DNA of 45,490 nucleotides from Acidobacteria bacterium UBA7540 (GCA_002478145.1 DLMI01000023.1:62258-107747); one strand, 5' to 3'. Positions 5,644-14,889 are shown, counted from the first letter of the stretch. Program-made: numbers and translations. The notes: generated from the letters alone by a model not told the origin.

Positions 5644-7162
5644 TGAATACCAGCGGGATGATGAGCAGAAACAAGATGCCCATGACCCGGAATACACTCA
5701 GGAAGCTCAACAACGCCGCCTGCTGTTGCACCGCGCCATAGAGCATCGCCAGGGCGCGGCGACTCGCGGTGGCGGGGTCGGAACCGCCCCGCAAGAACAA
5801 CCCCCGAGCCTGTTCCAGTGCTTGCCGGGTGAAGGGGCTGGTGTCCGTCACATGCGCGGCCAGCAGGGATTGATTGAACTGGGAGCGCCGCGCAATCCAG
5901 GTGGTGACGAAGGAAATGCCCATGCTCGAGCCGATGTTTCGCATGACGCTGTAAAGGCTCGTGGCATAGCCGGTCTCATGCTTTGGAATCGGATCCATGG
6001 TCAGAACCGTGAGGGGGACGAAGACGAAGGCCAAACCGGCGCCTTGGTTGAACAGGTGCACGAGGATGTCCCAGGTGCCGGAATCAAGGTCCATGTGGGA
6101 GTAGCCGAAGAAAGCGAGGCTGGCGACGGCGAAACCGAACACCAGCATCCAACGCCCATCCCAGCCTCTGCCGAGCAGGTATCCCACCAGCGGCATGCAG
6201 AGGGCTGTGGCAATGCCGCGCGGGCTGGTCCAAAGCCCGGCGAGCGTGGCCGTCCAACCGAGCAGGGTCTGCATGAATAAAGGCAAAGTCACCAGGCTGC
6301 CGTAAAGCACGAACCCGAGCAGCGTGACTAACACGATACCCGCCCCAAAGCTTCGATATTTCAACAGCCGGAAATGAACGAGGGGCTGTTCAGTGGTCAG
6401 CTCCCGGATGACGAAAGCCGCCAGGAAGCCGACGGCCAGCACGGCCAGGGTGATGATGAAACGGGAGCCGAACCAGTCTTCTTCCTGGCCTTTGTCCAGC
6501 ATGATTTGCAGCGACCCCATGCCCACGGCCAGCATGCCGAGACCCCAAAAGTCGGCGCGCAACTTACCACGGCTAAGGTAGGGCGGATCGGAAATAAAGA
6601 GGCCGATCATGATCAGGCTGGTGATGCCGATGGGAAGGTTGATATAGAAGACCCAGCGCCAGGAATAGGTGTCGGTAATCCACCCGCCGAGGGTGGGGCC
6701 AAGTATGGGGGCGGCAATAATGCCCAGGCTCCAAAACGCCATGGCCTTGCCGCGTTCGTGACCAGGGAATTCCTCGAGCAGCACAGCCTGGGAGATCGGC
6801 TGGAGCCCTCCACCGGTAGTGCCTTGGAGCACGCGAAAGAAAATCAGCGCTGGCAGATTGGGGGCAATCCCACACAAAAGGCTCGAGACCGTGAAGCCCG
6901 TCACCACCGTCAGTAGCAATCGCTTGCGGCCAAAGTAGTTCGCAAGCCAGCCGGTGATGGGCAGGATGATGGCGTTGGCTACCAAGTAGGAGGTCAGAAC
7001 CCAGGTGGCTTCATCGACGGTGGCCGAAAGGCTGCCCGCAATGTGCGGCAGGCTGACGTTGACGACCGAAGTGTCCAGCACCTCCATCACCGCGCTGGAC
7101 ATCACGGCAATCGCCACCAACCAACGTTTCCCCGAGGAGTGGGTGACCCCTACACTGCTCAT
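5603..7162 (-). CDS. DHA2-family MFS multidrug exporter (EmrB/QacA type)
   Basis: This 519-residue inner-membrane protein is predicted to have 14 transmembrane helices and to export drugs or other amphipathic compounds using the proton gradient. The first helix carries MEVLDTSVVNVSLPHIAGSL (motif D1 of DHA2 proteins). WLANYFGRKRLLL near residue 75 is the MFS loop 2-3 motif A. GIIAAPILGPTLGGWI near 155 is motif C of antiporters. No EmrA-type adaptor gene lies next to it. Its 3' end runs convergently into the truncated DUF5615 gene. The start at 7162 lacks a strong ribosome site but gives the family-typical N-terminus. Confidence 0.9.
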   Translation of the reverse strand: MSSVGVTHSSGKRWLVAIAVMSSAVMEVLDTSVVNVSLPHIAGSLSATVDEATWVLTSYLVANAIILPITGWLANYFGRKRLLLTVVTGFTVSSLLCGIAPNLPALIFFRVLQGTTGGGLQPISQAVLLEEFPGHERGKAMAFWSLGIIAAPILGPTLGGWITDTYSWRWVFYINLPIGITSLIMIGLFISDPPYLSRGKLRADFWGLGMLAVGMGSLQIMLDKGQEEDWFGSRFIITLAVLAVGFLAAFVIRELTTEQPLVHFRLLKYRSFGAGIVLVTLLGFVLYGSLVTLPLFMQTLLGWTATLAGLWTSPRGIATALCMPLVGYLLGRGWDGRWMLVFGFAVASLAFFGYSHMDLDSGTWDILVHLFNQGAGLAFVFVPLTVLTMDPIPKHETGYATSLYSVMRNIGSSMGISFVTTWIARRSQFNQSLLAAHVTDTSPFTRQALEQARGLFLRGGSDPATASRRALAMLYGAVQQQAALLSFLSVFRVMGILFLLIIPLVFIIRRPKGRMPVGS

Positions 7163-7436
7163 ATGGCCGATGAGATTTTAGCACTTACAGAGTGCCAGAC
7201 CACATGCCTTGCGAACGAAAGCTGAAGGTGGTGGTTGCGGAAGGCCCGCCGCGGCGGACTCAGGATGACATGTCATTCTGAGCGGAGCGCAGCGTAGCGA
7301 AGAATCTGCTTTTGGTTGCCGCCAACGGCCGCGCTGTTCTACTGACACCTGAATTCTGGCTCCTGCCTTGATTACCGAACCGCGCCAGCTTCGTCCAATA
7401 GAAGTACAGTTCACGCTTGAGTCATTGGAGGAAAAG
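7163..7436. repeat. Divergent intergenic region with a dispersed palindromic repeat
   Basis: This lies between the exporter (minus) and the DUF4097 gene (plus). It contains GACATGTCATTCTGAGCGGA (7266-7285) with AGCGCAGCGTAGCGAAGAAT after it. Related strings occur at 30835-30960 and 31005-31033, so this is a dispersed repeat. No clear promoter pair was identified. Confidence 0.5.
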
Positions 7437-8279
7437 ATGAGCCGCAAAATTGGTCTGGGTTTGTGCTGTTTAGTATTCTTGCTCGCCGCAGGGTCTCGCG
7501 CCTATTCCCAATCACGCATTGCGAAGGATCTGAAGCTTGATCCCGGCGGCAGATTGGTTGTCGAGGCCAGCGCGAGCGACGTTATTGTGACGGGGAGGCC
7601 GGAATCAGGCGCCCACGTGGTTATTACTTCCAATCGAGCTGATTTGGAGGATCTGTTTACCTTCCATTTCGACGAAGAACCCGGGGCAGTCCGCATCGAG
7701 GTGCGAAAACGAAGCGTGCAGCCATGGCCCAAGTCGCTGCAAGTGCGCATGGAGGTGCAAGTTCCTACGAAGACGAGTGTCGCCATCCGTACCGGTGGCG
7801 GAGACGTCAAGGTCAGCCACCTCGAGGGCGACACAAACCTCGAGACTTCGGGCGGAGATGTGGCGGTCTCAGGCCTCGCAGGTAATTTAACGGCAACCAC
7901 CTCTGGCGGAGACATCATATTGCACGACCTCGCCGGAGAGGTTAAGGTGAAGACCTCCGGAGGAGATATTACCCTTGAAAACGCGAGTGGCCGTGTTGAG
8001 GCCCACACCTCGGGTGGAGATGTGGATGTGGCGTTTGCGCGTGGCAATGCTAAAGGGGGAGAAATCGAAACCTCCGGCGGCGACATCAAGGTTCGCGTCG
8101 ATCCGGCAGTTAGCCTTAACCTGGATGCCTCGGCCTCCAGCGGCGAAGTGACCTCAGATCTTCCCCTGAAGGTGATGGGAGAGATTTCCCAATCCAGGCT
8201 CCACGCCACACTTGGGTCCGGGGGGGAGACCCTGCGAGTCCATACGAGCGGTGGAAGCGTTCATATCAGCGCCTTGTGA
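7437..8279 (+). CDS. Secreted DUF4097 beta-strand-repeat protein
   Basis: This 280-residue protein starts MSRKIGLGLCCLVFLLAAGS, a clear signal peptide ending near AYSQ. The mature part consists of right-handed beta repeats. T-S-GGD-I/V-x units recur about every 17-20 residues (ETSGGDVAV, TTSGGDIIL, KTSGGDITL, HTSGGDVDV, ETSGGDIKV). This is the DUF4097 adhesin-like fold. GGAGGA at 7427-7432 fixes the start; the longer frame from 7368 has no such site. A role at the cell surface or in the periplasm is inferred; no specific function is known. Confidence 0.85.
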   Translation: MSRKIGLGLCCLVFLLAAGSRAYSQSRIAKDLKLDPGGRLVVEASASDVIVTGRPESGAHVVITSNRADLEDLFTFHFDEEPGAVRIEVRKRSVQPWPKSLQVRMEVQVPTKTSVAIRTGGGDVKVSHLEGDTNLETSGGDVAVSGLAGNLTATTSGGDIILHDLAGEVKVKTSGGDITLENASGRVEAHTSGGDVDVAFARGNAKGGEIETSGGDIKVRVDPAVSLNLDASASSGEVTSDLPLKVMGEISQSRLHATLGSGGETLRVHTSGGSVHISAL

Positions 8280-8684
8280 AGCGCGTAGGCGTGGCACGGA
8301 GTTTGTGGCGTGGGCGTCGAGAACCGGTTCCCGGCGCAGTCTTCTGGCGAGCTCCACGCTGCTGAGCCGAGAAGGCTCATTCATCTATCTGGTCGGTTAG
8401 ACCAGGATGTCGATCCGCAGCCGGGAGCAGGAGTAGCGCGGACCTGTTTTGTAGGTCCGCGGTTTTTTGTTGTCAATTGGGGACGAACCGCAGACCTACA
8501 AAACAGGTCTGCGCTACTCAATGCGTACGCGGGCGTGGACGCCGCCGAACAGCAGAGCCGGTGCGGGCTGACCATTGACCGCGTGTCCCGCAGGCGCGGG
8601 ACCCGCCGATGAGAACGCGAGAATTTGAAGCTGAAGAGCCGCGGACCTACAAAACAGGTCCGCGCTACACTTCTGACTAAGCCC
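8280..8684. repeat. Three palindromic GTAGCGCGGACC elements
   Basis: No gene is seen here. The first element (8433-8464) is GTAGCGCGGACC, a GTTTT centre, and GGTCCGCGG. The second, inverted, copy ends at 8517 and pairs with it (8433-8517 overall). A third copy lies at 8639-8669 just after the epimerase stop. Each is a hairpin, and pairs can fold together. Related copies occur at 25907-25933, 37150-37186 and 38243-38281. The third may serve as the epimerase terminator. Confidence 0.7.
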
Positions 8685-9761
8685 TCACGAAGGGTCACCC
8701 CGGAGAGCGAGTCGTGCCCTCCAGGACTCGGCAATCTCTTGCAGAATGGTGGGGAGGGACTTGGTGATTCTCCAGTTTGGAAAATGCGCGCTTAACTTCC
8801 TAAGGTCGCTATAGTAACAGATGTGGTCGCCCACCCGGTTTTGGTCGATGTAAGAGTATTTCTGCCTCTTGCCGGTGATCTGCTCGATCATCTGAAAGCT
8901 CTCCAGGATCGAGCAGGAATTATCCTTTCCGCCACCGATATTGTAGACCTCGCCGCAGCGCGGATGGCGGTAAAACTCGTGCATCATGCTGGCTACATCT
9001 TGCGAGTGAATGTTGTCGCGGACCTGTTTCCCTTTATAGCCGAAGACCTTGTACTCTTTCTGCTCGACGTTACAGCGCACCAGGTAACTGAGAAAACCGT
9101 GCAGCTCAACCCCGGAATGATTGGGACCCGTCAGGCAGCCCCCCCGCAGGCAGCAGGTGGGCATGCCGAAATACCTTCCGTACTCCTGCGTGATGACGTC
9201 GGAGGCCACCTTCGATGCCCCGAAAAGCGAGTGCTTGGATTGGTCGATCGGAAACGTCTCCGGGATGCCGTTGGCGTAGGCCGGGTCATCGTATTCCCAG
9301 CGTGTCTCCAACTCGCGCAGGGCAATGGTGTTGGGACGATCGCCGTACACCTTGTTGGTGGACATGTGGACGAAGGGTGATTCCGGGCAGGCACGCCGCG
9401 CGGCCTCCAGCATGTTCAACGTGCCCACCGCATTGACATCAAAATCGTCGAAAGGGATGGCCGCCGCCCGGTCGTGGGATGGCTGAGCCGCCGTATGGAT
9501 GATGATGGCTGGTTTCAGTTCCGCCATCAGGCGCAGAATCGCGTCGCGGTCGCGGATGTCGAGGGAGTGGTGCGCATACCCGGGAATCGAAGCCTGAAGC
9601 CGCTCCAGGGTCCAGCTTGTATCTCCCGCCGGACCGAAAAAGACGGCCCGCTGGTTGTTGTCCAGCCCAGCAATGCGGAAGCCCAAGCGGCTGAAGTACA
9701 GGCTCACCTCCGATCCGATGAGTCCGCAAGAACCGGTGATGAAAGCCAGGGGAGCTGCCAT
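8685..9761 (-). CDS. rfbE: CDP-paratose 2-epimerase-like NAD-dependent epimerase
   Basis: This 358-residue extended short-chain dehydrogenase has a GSCGLIGSE Rossmann motif at residues 7-15. [18 protein letters not shown] near 33-50 is the signature start of CDP-paratose 2-epimerases (tyvelose pathway). The catalytic part has [12 protein letters not shown] near 133-144 and [10 protein letters not shown] near 180-190 (Y-x(n)-K with an altered tyrosine region), and [19 protein letters not shown] follows. It likely makes a CDP-dideoxyhexose for a surface polysaccharide. It is the last of three minus-strand glycan genes, separated from the next by a 460-bp gap with a large palindromic element. 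Other steps of the pathway are not in the window. Confidence 0.82.
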   Translation of the reverse strand: MAAPLAFITGSCGLIGSEVSLYFSRLGFRIAGLDNNQRAVFFGPAGDTSWTLERLQASIPGYAHHSLDIRDRDAILRLMAELKPAIIIHTAAQPSHDRAAAIPFDDFDVNAVGTLNMLEAARRACPESPFVHMSTNKVYGDRPNTIALRELETRWEYDDPAYANGIPETFPIDQSKHSLFGASKVASDVITQEYGRYFGMPTCCLRGGCLTGPNHSGVELHGFLSYLVRCNVEQKEYKVFGYKGKQVRDNIHSQDVASMMHEFYRHPRCGEVYNIGGGKDNSCSILESFQMIEQITGKRQKYSYIDQNRVGDHICYYSDLRKLSAHFPNWRITKSLPTILQEIAESWRARLALRGDPS

Positions 9762-9778
9762 GCAGAGTCTCCACGTAA

Positions 9779-9831
9779 GCTGTAGCGGCGCTCGATGAGT
9801 GCCGACCGGCGGTCACAGACCACCGCTACAG
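9779..9831. repeat. Hairpin repeat CTGTAGCGG ... CCGCTACAG
   Basis: Outer arms CTGTAGCGG and CCGCTACAG enclose a second small stem (CCGGCGGTC). It lies directly upstream of the epimerase start. GTAGCGGCG-type arms also occur inside the element at 19810-19896. Confidence 0.5.
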
Positions 9832-9998
9832 ACCCATGCGAAATCACTTAAGTTGCTCTGTATAGAATAACAAATCCGACCCGCGGGGAATCACTAATTT
9901 CCCGTCATGCCCAATTGCTGACAAGATCAGACAGCCAGCTTTGTAGGCCCTCGTCTCAAGGCCTGGCGCTGAACGCTCACGCAGCCTCCGAGCGCTAA

Positions 9999-10220
9999 CC
10001 CGCTTTTCTCACCACGGGTCTGGAAGGGCGGGGCTTCAGCCCCGCCGTTACAAGGCCTTCCCGGTTATTCCTGTGTCCCGTGCCCCGCGCAGTCCCGCGC
10101 CTGCGGGACTGCGCGGGGCGCGGGACCAACAGAGGGCGGGAGGCGTGATTTCGGCGGGGCTGAAGCCCCGCCCTTCGGGCAGCCCCCCTAAGAGCTTCCA
10201 AACGTGGTGAGAAACCGGGG
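9999..10220. repeat. Large imperfect palindrome, MITE-like, with TTTCTCACCACG ends
   Basis: Both ends read TTTCTCACCACG facing inwards (10005-10016 and, inverted, 10203-10214). GAAGGGCGGGGCTTCAGCCC occurs in both arms (10023-10042 and inverted near 10157-10176). The centre holds a GC hairpin, CGCGCAGTCCCGCG with CGCGGGACTGCGCG-like arms. The right end touches the stop codon of the methyltransferase-GT2 gene. A second copy of the right arm forms the end of the window (45392-45490), in inverted orientation and about 92% identical by eye. It codes for nothing recognisable. Confidence 0.75.
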
Positions 10221-11705
10221 CTAATAGTCCATGTTGAGTTTTCGAAATCCGTGGAAACACATCCGCAGCATAATCAGGCCATTCTTGAACACCCTGGTCA
10301 TCTTCGTGACGCCGTATATTCTCTCTTGGTAGTGGACCGGTTGGTCCAGGATGCGCAGATTCAACTTGGCGGCGCCGAAGAGGAGTTCGTAATCGCCCCA
10401 GCGGTCCGTAGTGCCCCACGTGTCGATCATGGGGCGAATTCTCTCCCAATCGGATCGCCAGAGCACTTTCGTGCCGCAAAGCGTGTCCTTGATTTTCTGC
10501 CCGAGCAAGTACGAGAGCACGGCGCTGAATAACTTGTTCCCGACCACATTGGCGCCCTTCATCGCCGCTTTCGGAATCGGATACACCAGTCGCGACCCAT
10601 TTACGAATTCAGCGCCGCCACGGGTGATGGCAGCGATAAAGTACGGCAATTCCTCGGGCATGACGGTCAGGTCAGCATCGAGGATCACAAGTATGTCGCC
10701 CGTTGCGGCCTCAAACCCTTTCCAGACATTCTTCGATTTGCAGATGCCGGGTCCGTCTACCGCCCGGATGTTGCGCTGCGCATATAATCTTTGCAGGCGA
10801 CGAACCTCGTCCGCTGTGCCATCTGTAGATTTGTCGTCGCAGAAAATAATCTCGGTTGAGCGGGCCAGTTCCGGCATACGTGTTACGATGCTTTCAATGT
10901 TTCCGCGCTCGTCCTTGCACGGCACGATCACAGAAACAGTAACATCAGAAACATCGACCGGCTTCGGTACTGGCCTGGCAACAAGCACCTCAACCATGCA
11001 CAGGCGTCTGATCAAGGGTAGTTTCGCCACGATCCGGTTCATGAAGGCAGAAAGCAAAGGAACGTATTTCGGAATCAGTGCTGTACGATAAGTCTCGAGC
11101 CACTCGAATCCGCTCAAAGCGAGCAGGCCGATCAGGTCCTGTTCGGAAAGCCAGTTCTGTTCGGTTTGGGGGATTTTCAGGTGTAGCCACTGGGCCAGAC
11201 GGATCAGTGGCTCCCAGAGAACGTTGTAGCTGTAGATGATCAGGCGCGTGTGCCGTTCGCAGGCGGTTTGAAGTCGCAGCAGCGTCTTCTGAACATCGGC
11301 TATATCTCCCACGTCACATAACAAAATGTAGTCGAACTTTTCCGGAGGTACGAAGTCTTCGGGAAACGCTTCATAGTACTTAAACTGCGGGTGCGCCGCC
11401 CGCGCTACTTCGACCATCTCCGGGCTGATTTCCACGCCGGCGCCATAACTTGCTCGGAGAGCGTCAAGGAGAAACCCGGTCTGGCAGCGGATGTTCAGCA
11501 CGCGCTTGCCCGGCTCGACCAAGTGCCGAAGCAAACGCTTGAGAGACTCGTAGTAATACTTGTTCCGTCGAATCCAGTTGGCCCTTGTCGCCGCCAAACC
11601 AGACTGGTGTTGCCGGTTGCGCTCATTTCGTAGTCTGAGGGCCCGGGGCCCCCAAGCAAGGTCAGCTTCCGAGTTTAACCGGGCGGTTTTCGCTTCTGTC
11701 GACAT
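10221..11705 (-). CDS. Fused SAM-dependent methyltransferase and family 2 glycosyltransferase
   Basis: This product of about 494 residues has two domains. Residues about 50-180 look like a class I methyltransferase: GKRVLNIRCQTGFLLDALRA is its SAM-binding loop and FDYILLCDVGDI its motif II region. Residues about 255-480 form a GT2 domain of the DPM1/dolichol-phosphate type: VSVIVPCKDERGNIESIV, IIFCDDKSTDGTADEV, then a DADL-x metal site (LVILDADLTVMPEEL). ATG at 11705 (MSTEAKTARL) was preferred over a TTG 12 codons earlier. It is the middle gene of the glycan set. The fusion suggests that one polypeptide transfers and methylates a lipid-linked sugar; the substrates are unknown. Confidence 0.85.
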   Translation of the reverse strand: MSTEAKTARLNSEADLAWGPRALRLRNERNRQHQSGLAATRANWIRRNKYYYESLKRLLRHLVEPGKRVLNIRCQTGFLLDALRASYGAGVEISPEMVEVARAAHPQFKYYEAFPEDFVPPEKFDYILLCDVGDIADVQKTLLRLQTACERHTRLIIYSYNVLWEPLIRLAQWLHLKIPQTEQNWLSEQDLIGLLALSGFEWLETYRTALIPKYVPLLSAFMNRIVAKLPLIRRLCMVEVLVARPVPKPVDVSDVTVSVIVPCKDERGNIESIVTRMPELARSTEIIFCDDKSTDGTADEVRRLQRLYAQRNIRAVDGPGICKSKNVWKGFEAATGDILVILDADLTVMPEELPYFIAAITRGGAEFVNGSRLVYPIPKAAMKGANVVGNKLFSAVLSYLLGQKIKDTLCGTKVLWRSDWERIRPMIDTWGTTDRWGDYELLFGAAKLNLRILDQPVHYQERIYGVTKMTRVFKNGLIMLRMCFHGFRKLNMDY

Positions 11706-11771
11706 GGTGTGCTTTCGATCGGCCGGAGTCTTTCGGCGCAAATGGAACCAACGTGCGAACAGGTGAGTGGA

Positions 11772-13301
11772 TTACGGCTTCGGCGACGGCGGAAGGTCCT
11801 TCTTTTCCAACTTCCAAAACACTGTACACTCGCTAATCTCGTCGCTCTGGGAGTAAACGTGCCAATCCTTCACGTTGCTGACAAAGTCGTCGTCGTCGCA
11901 GACCACGGTGGTGGCAAAGTTGCCCGACTTGATCCGCTGATCCAATTCTGCCTTCGGCAGGATGTGAAGCCTGGCGTTCTCGGCTGGAGACAACTTGAGC
12001 TTATGCGCATCGTCGTGTTCCATGCCAGGGGGTACGGGCCAGTTCGTCAAAAAGTAGATTTGCTCGGGCGCAGCGAGCGCTGCGCCCTGCGGAGTCACCT
12101 GCTTCACTTTGTTCGCAACCTGCTCGAGTTGACGCCAAGTGGTCGAGTCGCGATCATCGTAGAAAGTGTTGCCCAAGCACAGGGCTGCTATGCCCATCAG
12201 CAGGATCACCGGAGCCCGCAGGCGGTGCGGATTATCCAAACGTGCAACCACGGCATAGAACCCAACGACCGCCAGCACGGTGAGGAACGGGATCATAAAA
12301 ACGAAATACTGCGGGAAGGTCGGATGGGCAAAGATGTTTTGTACGCCGATGGTCACAACAAGCCAAAGGCATAAGCGAAACTCCGCCCGCCGCGCGGGGT
12401 CGAATTCGCTCTTCTTAATGAAAAAGAGACCGGCCAACGCTAACAGAACGAGCAGGAGGCTGGGCGAGCTGTTGACCCAATCGGTGACGATGCCGATGTC
12501 GTGGGTGGTGGATCCTTCCCAATTTACTCGGCGGTAAAGCGTGTGATACTTGAGGAGGTCAAAGGCTACTTGGCGCGGCGCCCGTGCAAACAGGAACAGC
12601 ACGGGGGTCCAGGCAACCACCGCGCCGCCCAGGAAAGCCGCGGCTTTGATCCAGCGACTTCCGGCCCGATTGTAGAGCCACATCCAGATCAGTAGAACCG
12701 GGGTAATAAGCGCTGTGAGCAAAGAGGATGCTGCTGCCGCGCCGGCAAACAGACCCGCCAGCGCGCTCATCCTAAACCGGGTCCGGGCAACCCCGGCAAT
12801 CCCGGCACGAAACGCCGCCACCACCAGCAACATGCAAAGCGGGTATGCCTGCGTGATCGTCCCCGCCATCCACACCCACGAGTGCAATCCGAAGAGTGCC
12901 AGCCCGGCGAACGCGGCGGGCAATCGCCAGCGGCGATCGGGAAATAGCCCGGCGAGATACTGCGCGATCAACAAAACTGAGCTCGCGGTGACCAGGGCCG
13001 CTACGGCGTGGACCACGCGCCATTGGGCGCCGAAAATTGCCATCCAGGCCGCATTCCAGTAAGCATTCAGAGGAGTCTGTGGAAAAAAGAAGTCAAGGTA
13101 GGGCCGCTTGCCGGCATCGATAAGGCGCGCGGCTAGAATGTGGAAGCCCTCGTCCCAGAAGAGTGAATAGGTTTGGGAATAAGCCACCATCCCCGCAGCC
13201 AGGAGCACGAGCGCGAAGTACAGCGGGCGCATCCTCTGTTCCTGGTCGCGCTCATCGCGTGGGTCAATGCGGCCCCGAGGGAATTTGGAGAGAAGCTTCA
13301 T
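11772..13301 (-). CDS. GT39-like integral membrane glycosyltransferase
   Basis: This membrane protein of about 509 residues has roughly ten hydrophobic segments. After the first helix comes SLFWDEGFHILAARLIDAGKRPYLDFF; the acidic WDEGFH motif is typical of the first periplasmic loop of ArnT/PMT-type (GT-C) transferases. These move a sugar from a polyprenyl phosphate carrier to an acceptor on the outer face of the membrane. ATG at 13301 (MKLLSKFPRG) was chosen over an upstream TTG. It is the first gene of the minus-strand glycan set and probably receives its donor from a GT2 enzyme such as the next gene product. Confidence 0.8.
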   Translation of the reverse strand: MKLLSKFPRGRIDPRDERDQEQRMRPLYFALVLLAAGMVAYSQTYSLFWDEGFHILAARLIDAGKRPYLDFFFPQTPLNAYWNAAWMAIFGAQWRVVHAVAALVTASSVLLIAQYLAGLFPDRRWRLPAAFAGLALFGLHSWVWMAGTITQAYPLCMLLVVAAFRAGIAGVARTRFRMSALAGLFAGAAAASSLLTALITPVLLIWMWLYNRAGSRWIKAAAFLGGAVVAWTPVLFLFARAPRQVAFDLLKYHTLYRRVNWEGSTTHDIGIVTDWVNSSPSLLLVLLALAGLFFIKKSEFDPARRAEFRLCLWLVVTIGVQNIFAHPTFPQYFVFMIPFLTVLAVVGFYAVVARLDNPHRLRAPVILLMGIAALCLGNTFYDDRDSTTWRQLEQVANKVKQVTPQGAALAAPEQIYFLTNWPVPPGMEHDDAHKLKLSPAENARLHILPKAELDQRIKSGNFATTVVCDDDDFVSNVKDWHVYSQSDEISECTVFWKLEKKDLPPSPKP

Positions 13302-13897
13302 CTTTCGATGCAAGTTCCGGCATCAACTTCGCGAGCATATTGAAATCCAAAAACATTTTCAACCAGAAAATCTGCCCCACCGGGGATTCGCAGGCTGGTG
13401 CAGAGCGCAGCTCTGCGGCCCAGAGACAAGAGCGAAATCAGGCGAGCCGATCCATACTCAGAACCGACGAATCATTGAGGTAGTACGATGCTGCTGGTGA
13501 GGAATTGCGGCTGGTCGGGCGCAAAATGGCGTTTGGAGGTCGGCATGACTAGCCCTACTATGGGATACTGAAGCGCGGAGCTGCGCTCTGCGCCAGCCAG
13601 CGAATTAAAAACCCGAAGCCGGAATCGGGCGGGCTGGCGCAGACTGCTGCTTTGTGCAGTCTGCGGTGTCGTGCAGCGACACGCCCGTTCCCATTCAAAA
13701 ACAGTATTCAGTCGTCAGTTCTCAGTTTTCAGTTGAAGGCCACTGCCGCCCCGTCTTTGCCGACGACCGACAACTGATTACTGAGGACTCTCCTGCCAGT
13801 CATCAGTTCTCAGCTTTCAGTTGCCCGCCTGCCGGGGGTTCTTACTGATTACTGACAACTGACCACTGAGGACTTTCCTGCGCGACAGGCCGTCTCT
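13302..13897. repeat. Gene-free stretch with several hairpin repeats
   Basis: No coding region is supported over these 600 bp. Hairpins are GCAGAGCGCAGCTCTGCGG (13398-13416), GAGCTGCGCTC (near 13577-13587) and CGCAGACTGC with GCAGTCTGCG (near 13637-13665). CAGTTTTCAGTTGAAGGC and the following bases (13716-13771) form the left copy of a 56-bp direct repeat whose right copy is at 14792-14847. Confidence 0.6.
13716..13771. repeat. 56-bp direct repeat, left copy
   Basis: It matches 14792-14847 at 50 of 56 positions by eye without gaps. The two copies bracket the small basic protein and the RRM gene. Confidence 0.8.
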
Positions 13898-14077
13898 TCA
13901 GGGCTGGTTCAGGTTGGGCTCCGCAAGGGGCGGAGGAATCTCGGGGGCCGCCGGCGCTCGGTTCTGAGCCCGCTCCAGCCGCCGAATCGCGCGTTTATCG
14001 GCCTTCATTTTCTGCTTCTCCAGACGCTTGACCTCTTTCTGTCGCTTCTGAAAAGTCGTTCGCTGTCGACCTGCCAT
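13898..14077 (-). CDS. Small basic coiled-coil protein, unknown function
   Basis: This 59-residue protein starts MAGRQRTTFQKRQKEVKRLE. The first 45 residues are rich in Lys, Arg, Gln and Glu and should form one long charged helix. The tail is Pro/Ala-rich (APAAPEIPPPLAEPN). AAAGGAG six bases before the ATG at 14077 is an excellent ribosome site; an earlier ATG pair at 14095 has none. It lies 66 bp downstream of the RRM gene on the same strand, so both may be co-transcribed and both may act on RNA. That link is inferred. Confidence 0.65.
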   Translation of the reverse strand: MAGRQRTTFQKRQKEVKRLEKQKMKADKRAIRRLERAQNRAPAAPEIPPPLAEPNLNQP

Positions 14078-14143
14078 GCAGGCTCCTTTCATCATTAGAC
14101 GTGAAACAGAATCCGGGCGGAAACTCCGCGCCGGGAGTTCGTC

Positions 14144-14497
14144 TTACCAGCGGGGTTCGCGCTGCGAGCGGGGCCCGCGGGAGTTGTCGTGGCCGCCTCG
14201 GCGCTTCCCACCGAAGCCCCCGCCGCCCGGGCGGAATCCACCGCTGCGCTCCGGTCTCGGGCGCGCTTCATTGATGGTGAGCGCGCGTCCCTCGAATTCC
14301 TTGCCGTTCAGCGCGCCGATCGCTTTCGCGGCGTCTTCGTCCTGAGCCATCTCGACGAAGGCGAAGCCGCGCGACTTTCCGGTGTCGCGGTCGGTCATGA
14401 TCCGGACTTGCTGCACTTCTCCGAACGGGCTAAAGAGCCCACGCAGCGCGTCTTCGGTTGTGTCAAAGGTCAGGTTTCCAACAAAAAGGTTCTTCAT
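14144..14497 (-). CDS. RRM-type RNA-binding protein with glycine/arginine-rich tail
   Basis: This 117-residue protein has one RNA-recognition motif at residues 1-80. RNP2 is NLFVGNL (residues 3-9) and RNP1 is [10 protein letters not shown] (about 42-51). The tail is RGG-like ([20 protein letters not shown]). This is the bacterial cold-inducible RRM layout, which binds single-stranded RNA and may act as an RNA chaperone. Transcription runs towards the small basic gene. A direct repeat brackets the pair. Confidence 0.9.
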   Translation of the reverse strand: MKNLFVGNLTFDTTEDALRGLFSPFGEVQQVRIMTDRDTGKSRGFAFVEMAQDEDAAKAIGALNGKEFEGRALTINEARPRPERSGGFRPGGGGFGGKRRGGHDNSRGPRSQREPRW

Positions 14498-14791
14498 TCA
14501 TTCACCTCAAGAGTCGAGTGTCCCGCGCGTCGCGGAGTTGATGTCGTCGGGGGTACATCCAACCCCCCAAGAGAAGTGCCCGTGCGATCAATCTGTGGCC
14601 TGGAGAAGAAAAGCCCCGCAGCCTCAAATGAAGAAACGCTGGAGCCGACGACCCATAGTATCCAATTCTATTATCCCACATTTTCAGCACTTGCGCGAAA
14701 TGCGGGTAGCCACATTCGCGTGGCGCCCCCTTCATGACATCATACATCGCGGCCCCTGCGATGTGTGCGAAGGAAAACAGTTCTCAGTTGT

Positions 14792-14847
14792 CAGTTCACA
14801 GTTTTCAGTTGAAGGCTACTGCCCGCCCGTCTTTGCTGACGACTGAC
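14792..14847. repeat. 56-bp direct repeat, right copy
   Basis: Partner of 13716-13771; see that entry. It carries CAGTTTTCAGTTGAAGGC and GCCCGTCTTTGCTGACGAC. Confidence 0.8.
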
Positions 14848-14889
14848 GCCCCCTCTGGGTCTCTCGACTCACCTGCGTGTTTCCAGTCC

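Noticed and set aside
5546..6280. Long plus-strand frame opposite the exporter gene
   Set aside because: A shadow frame of the MFS gene; rich in Gln, His and Arg as expected from the complement of a membrane protein gene.
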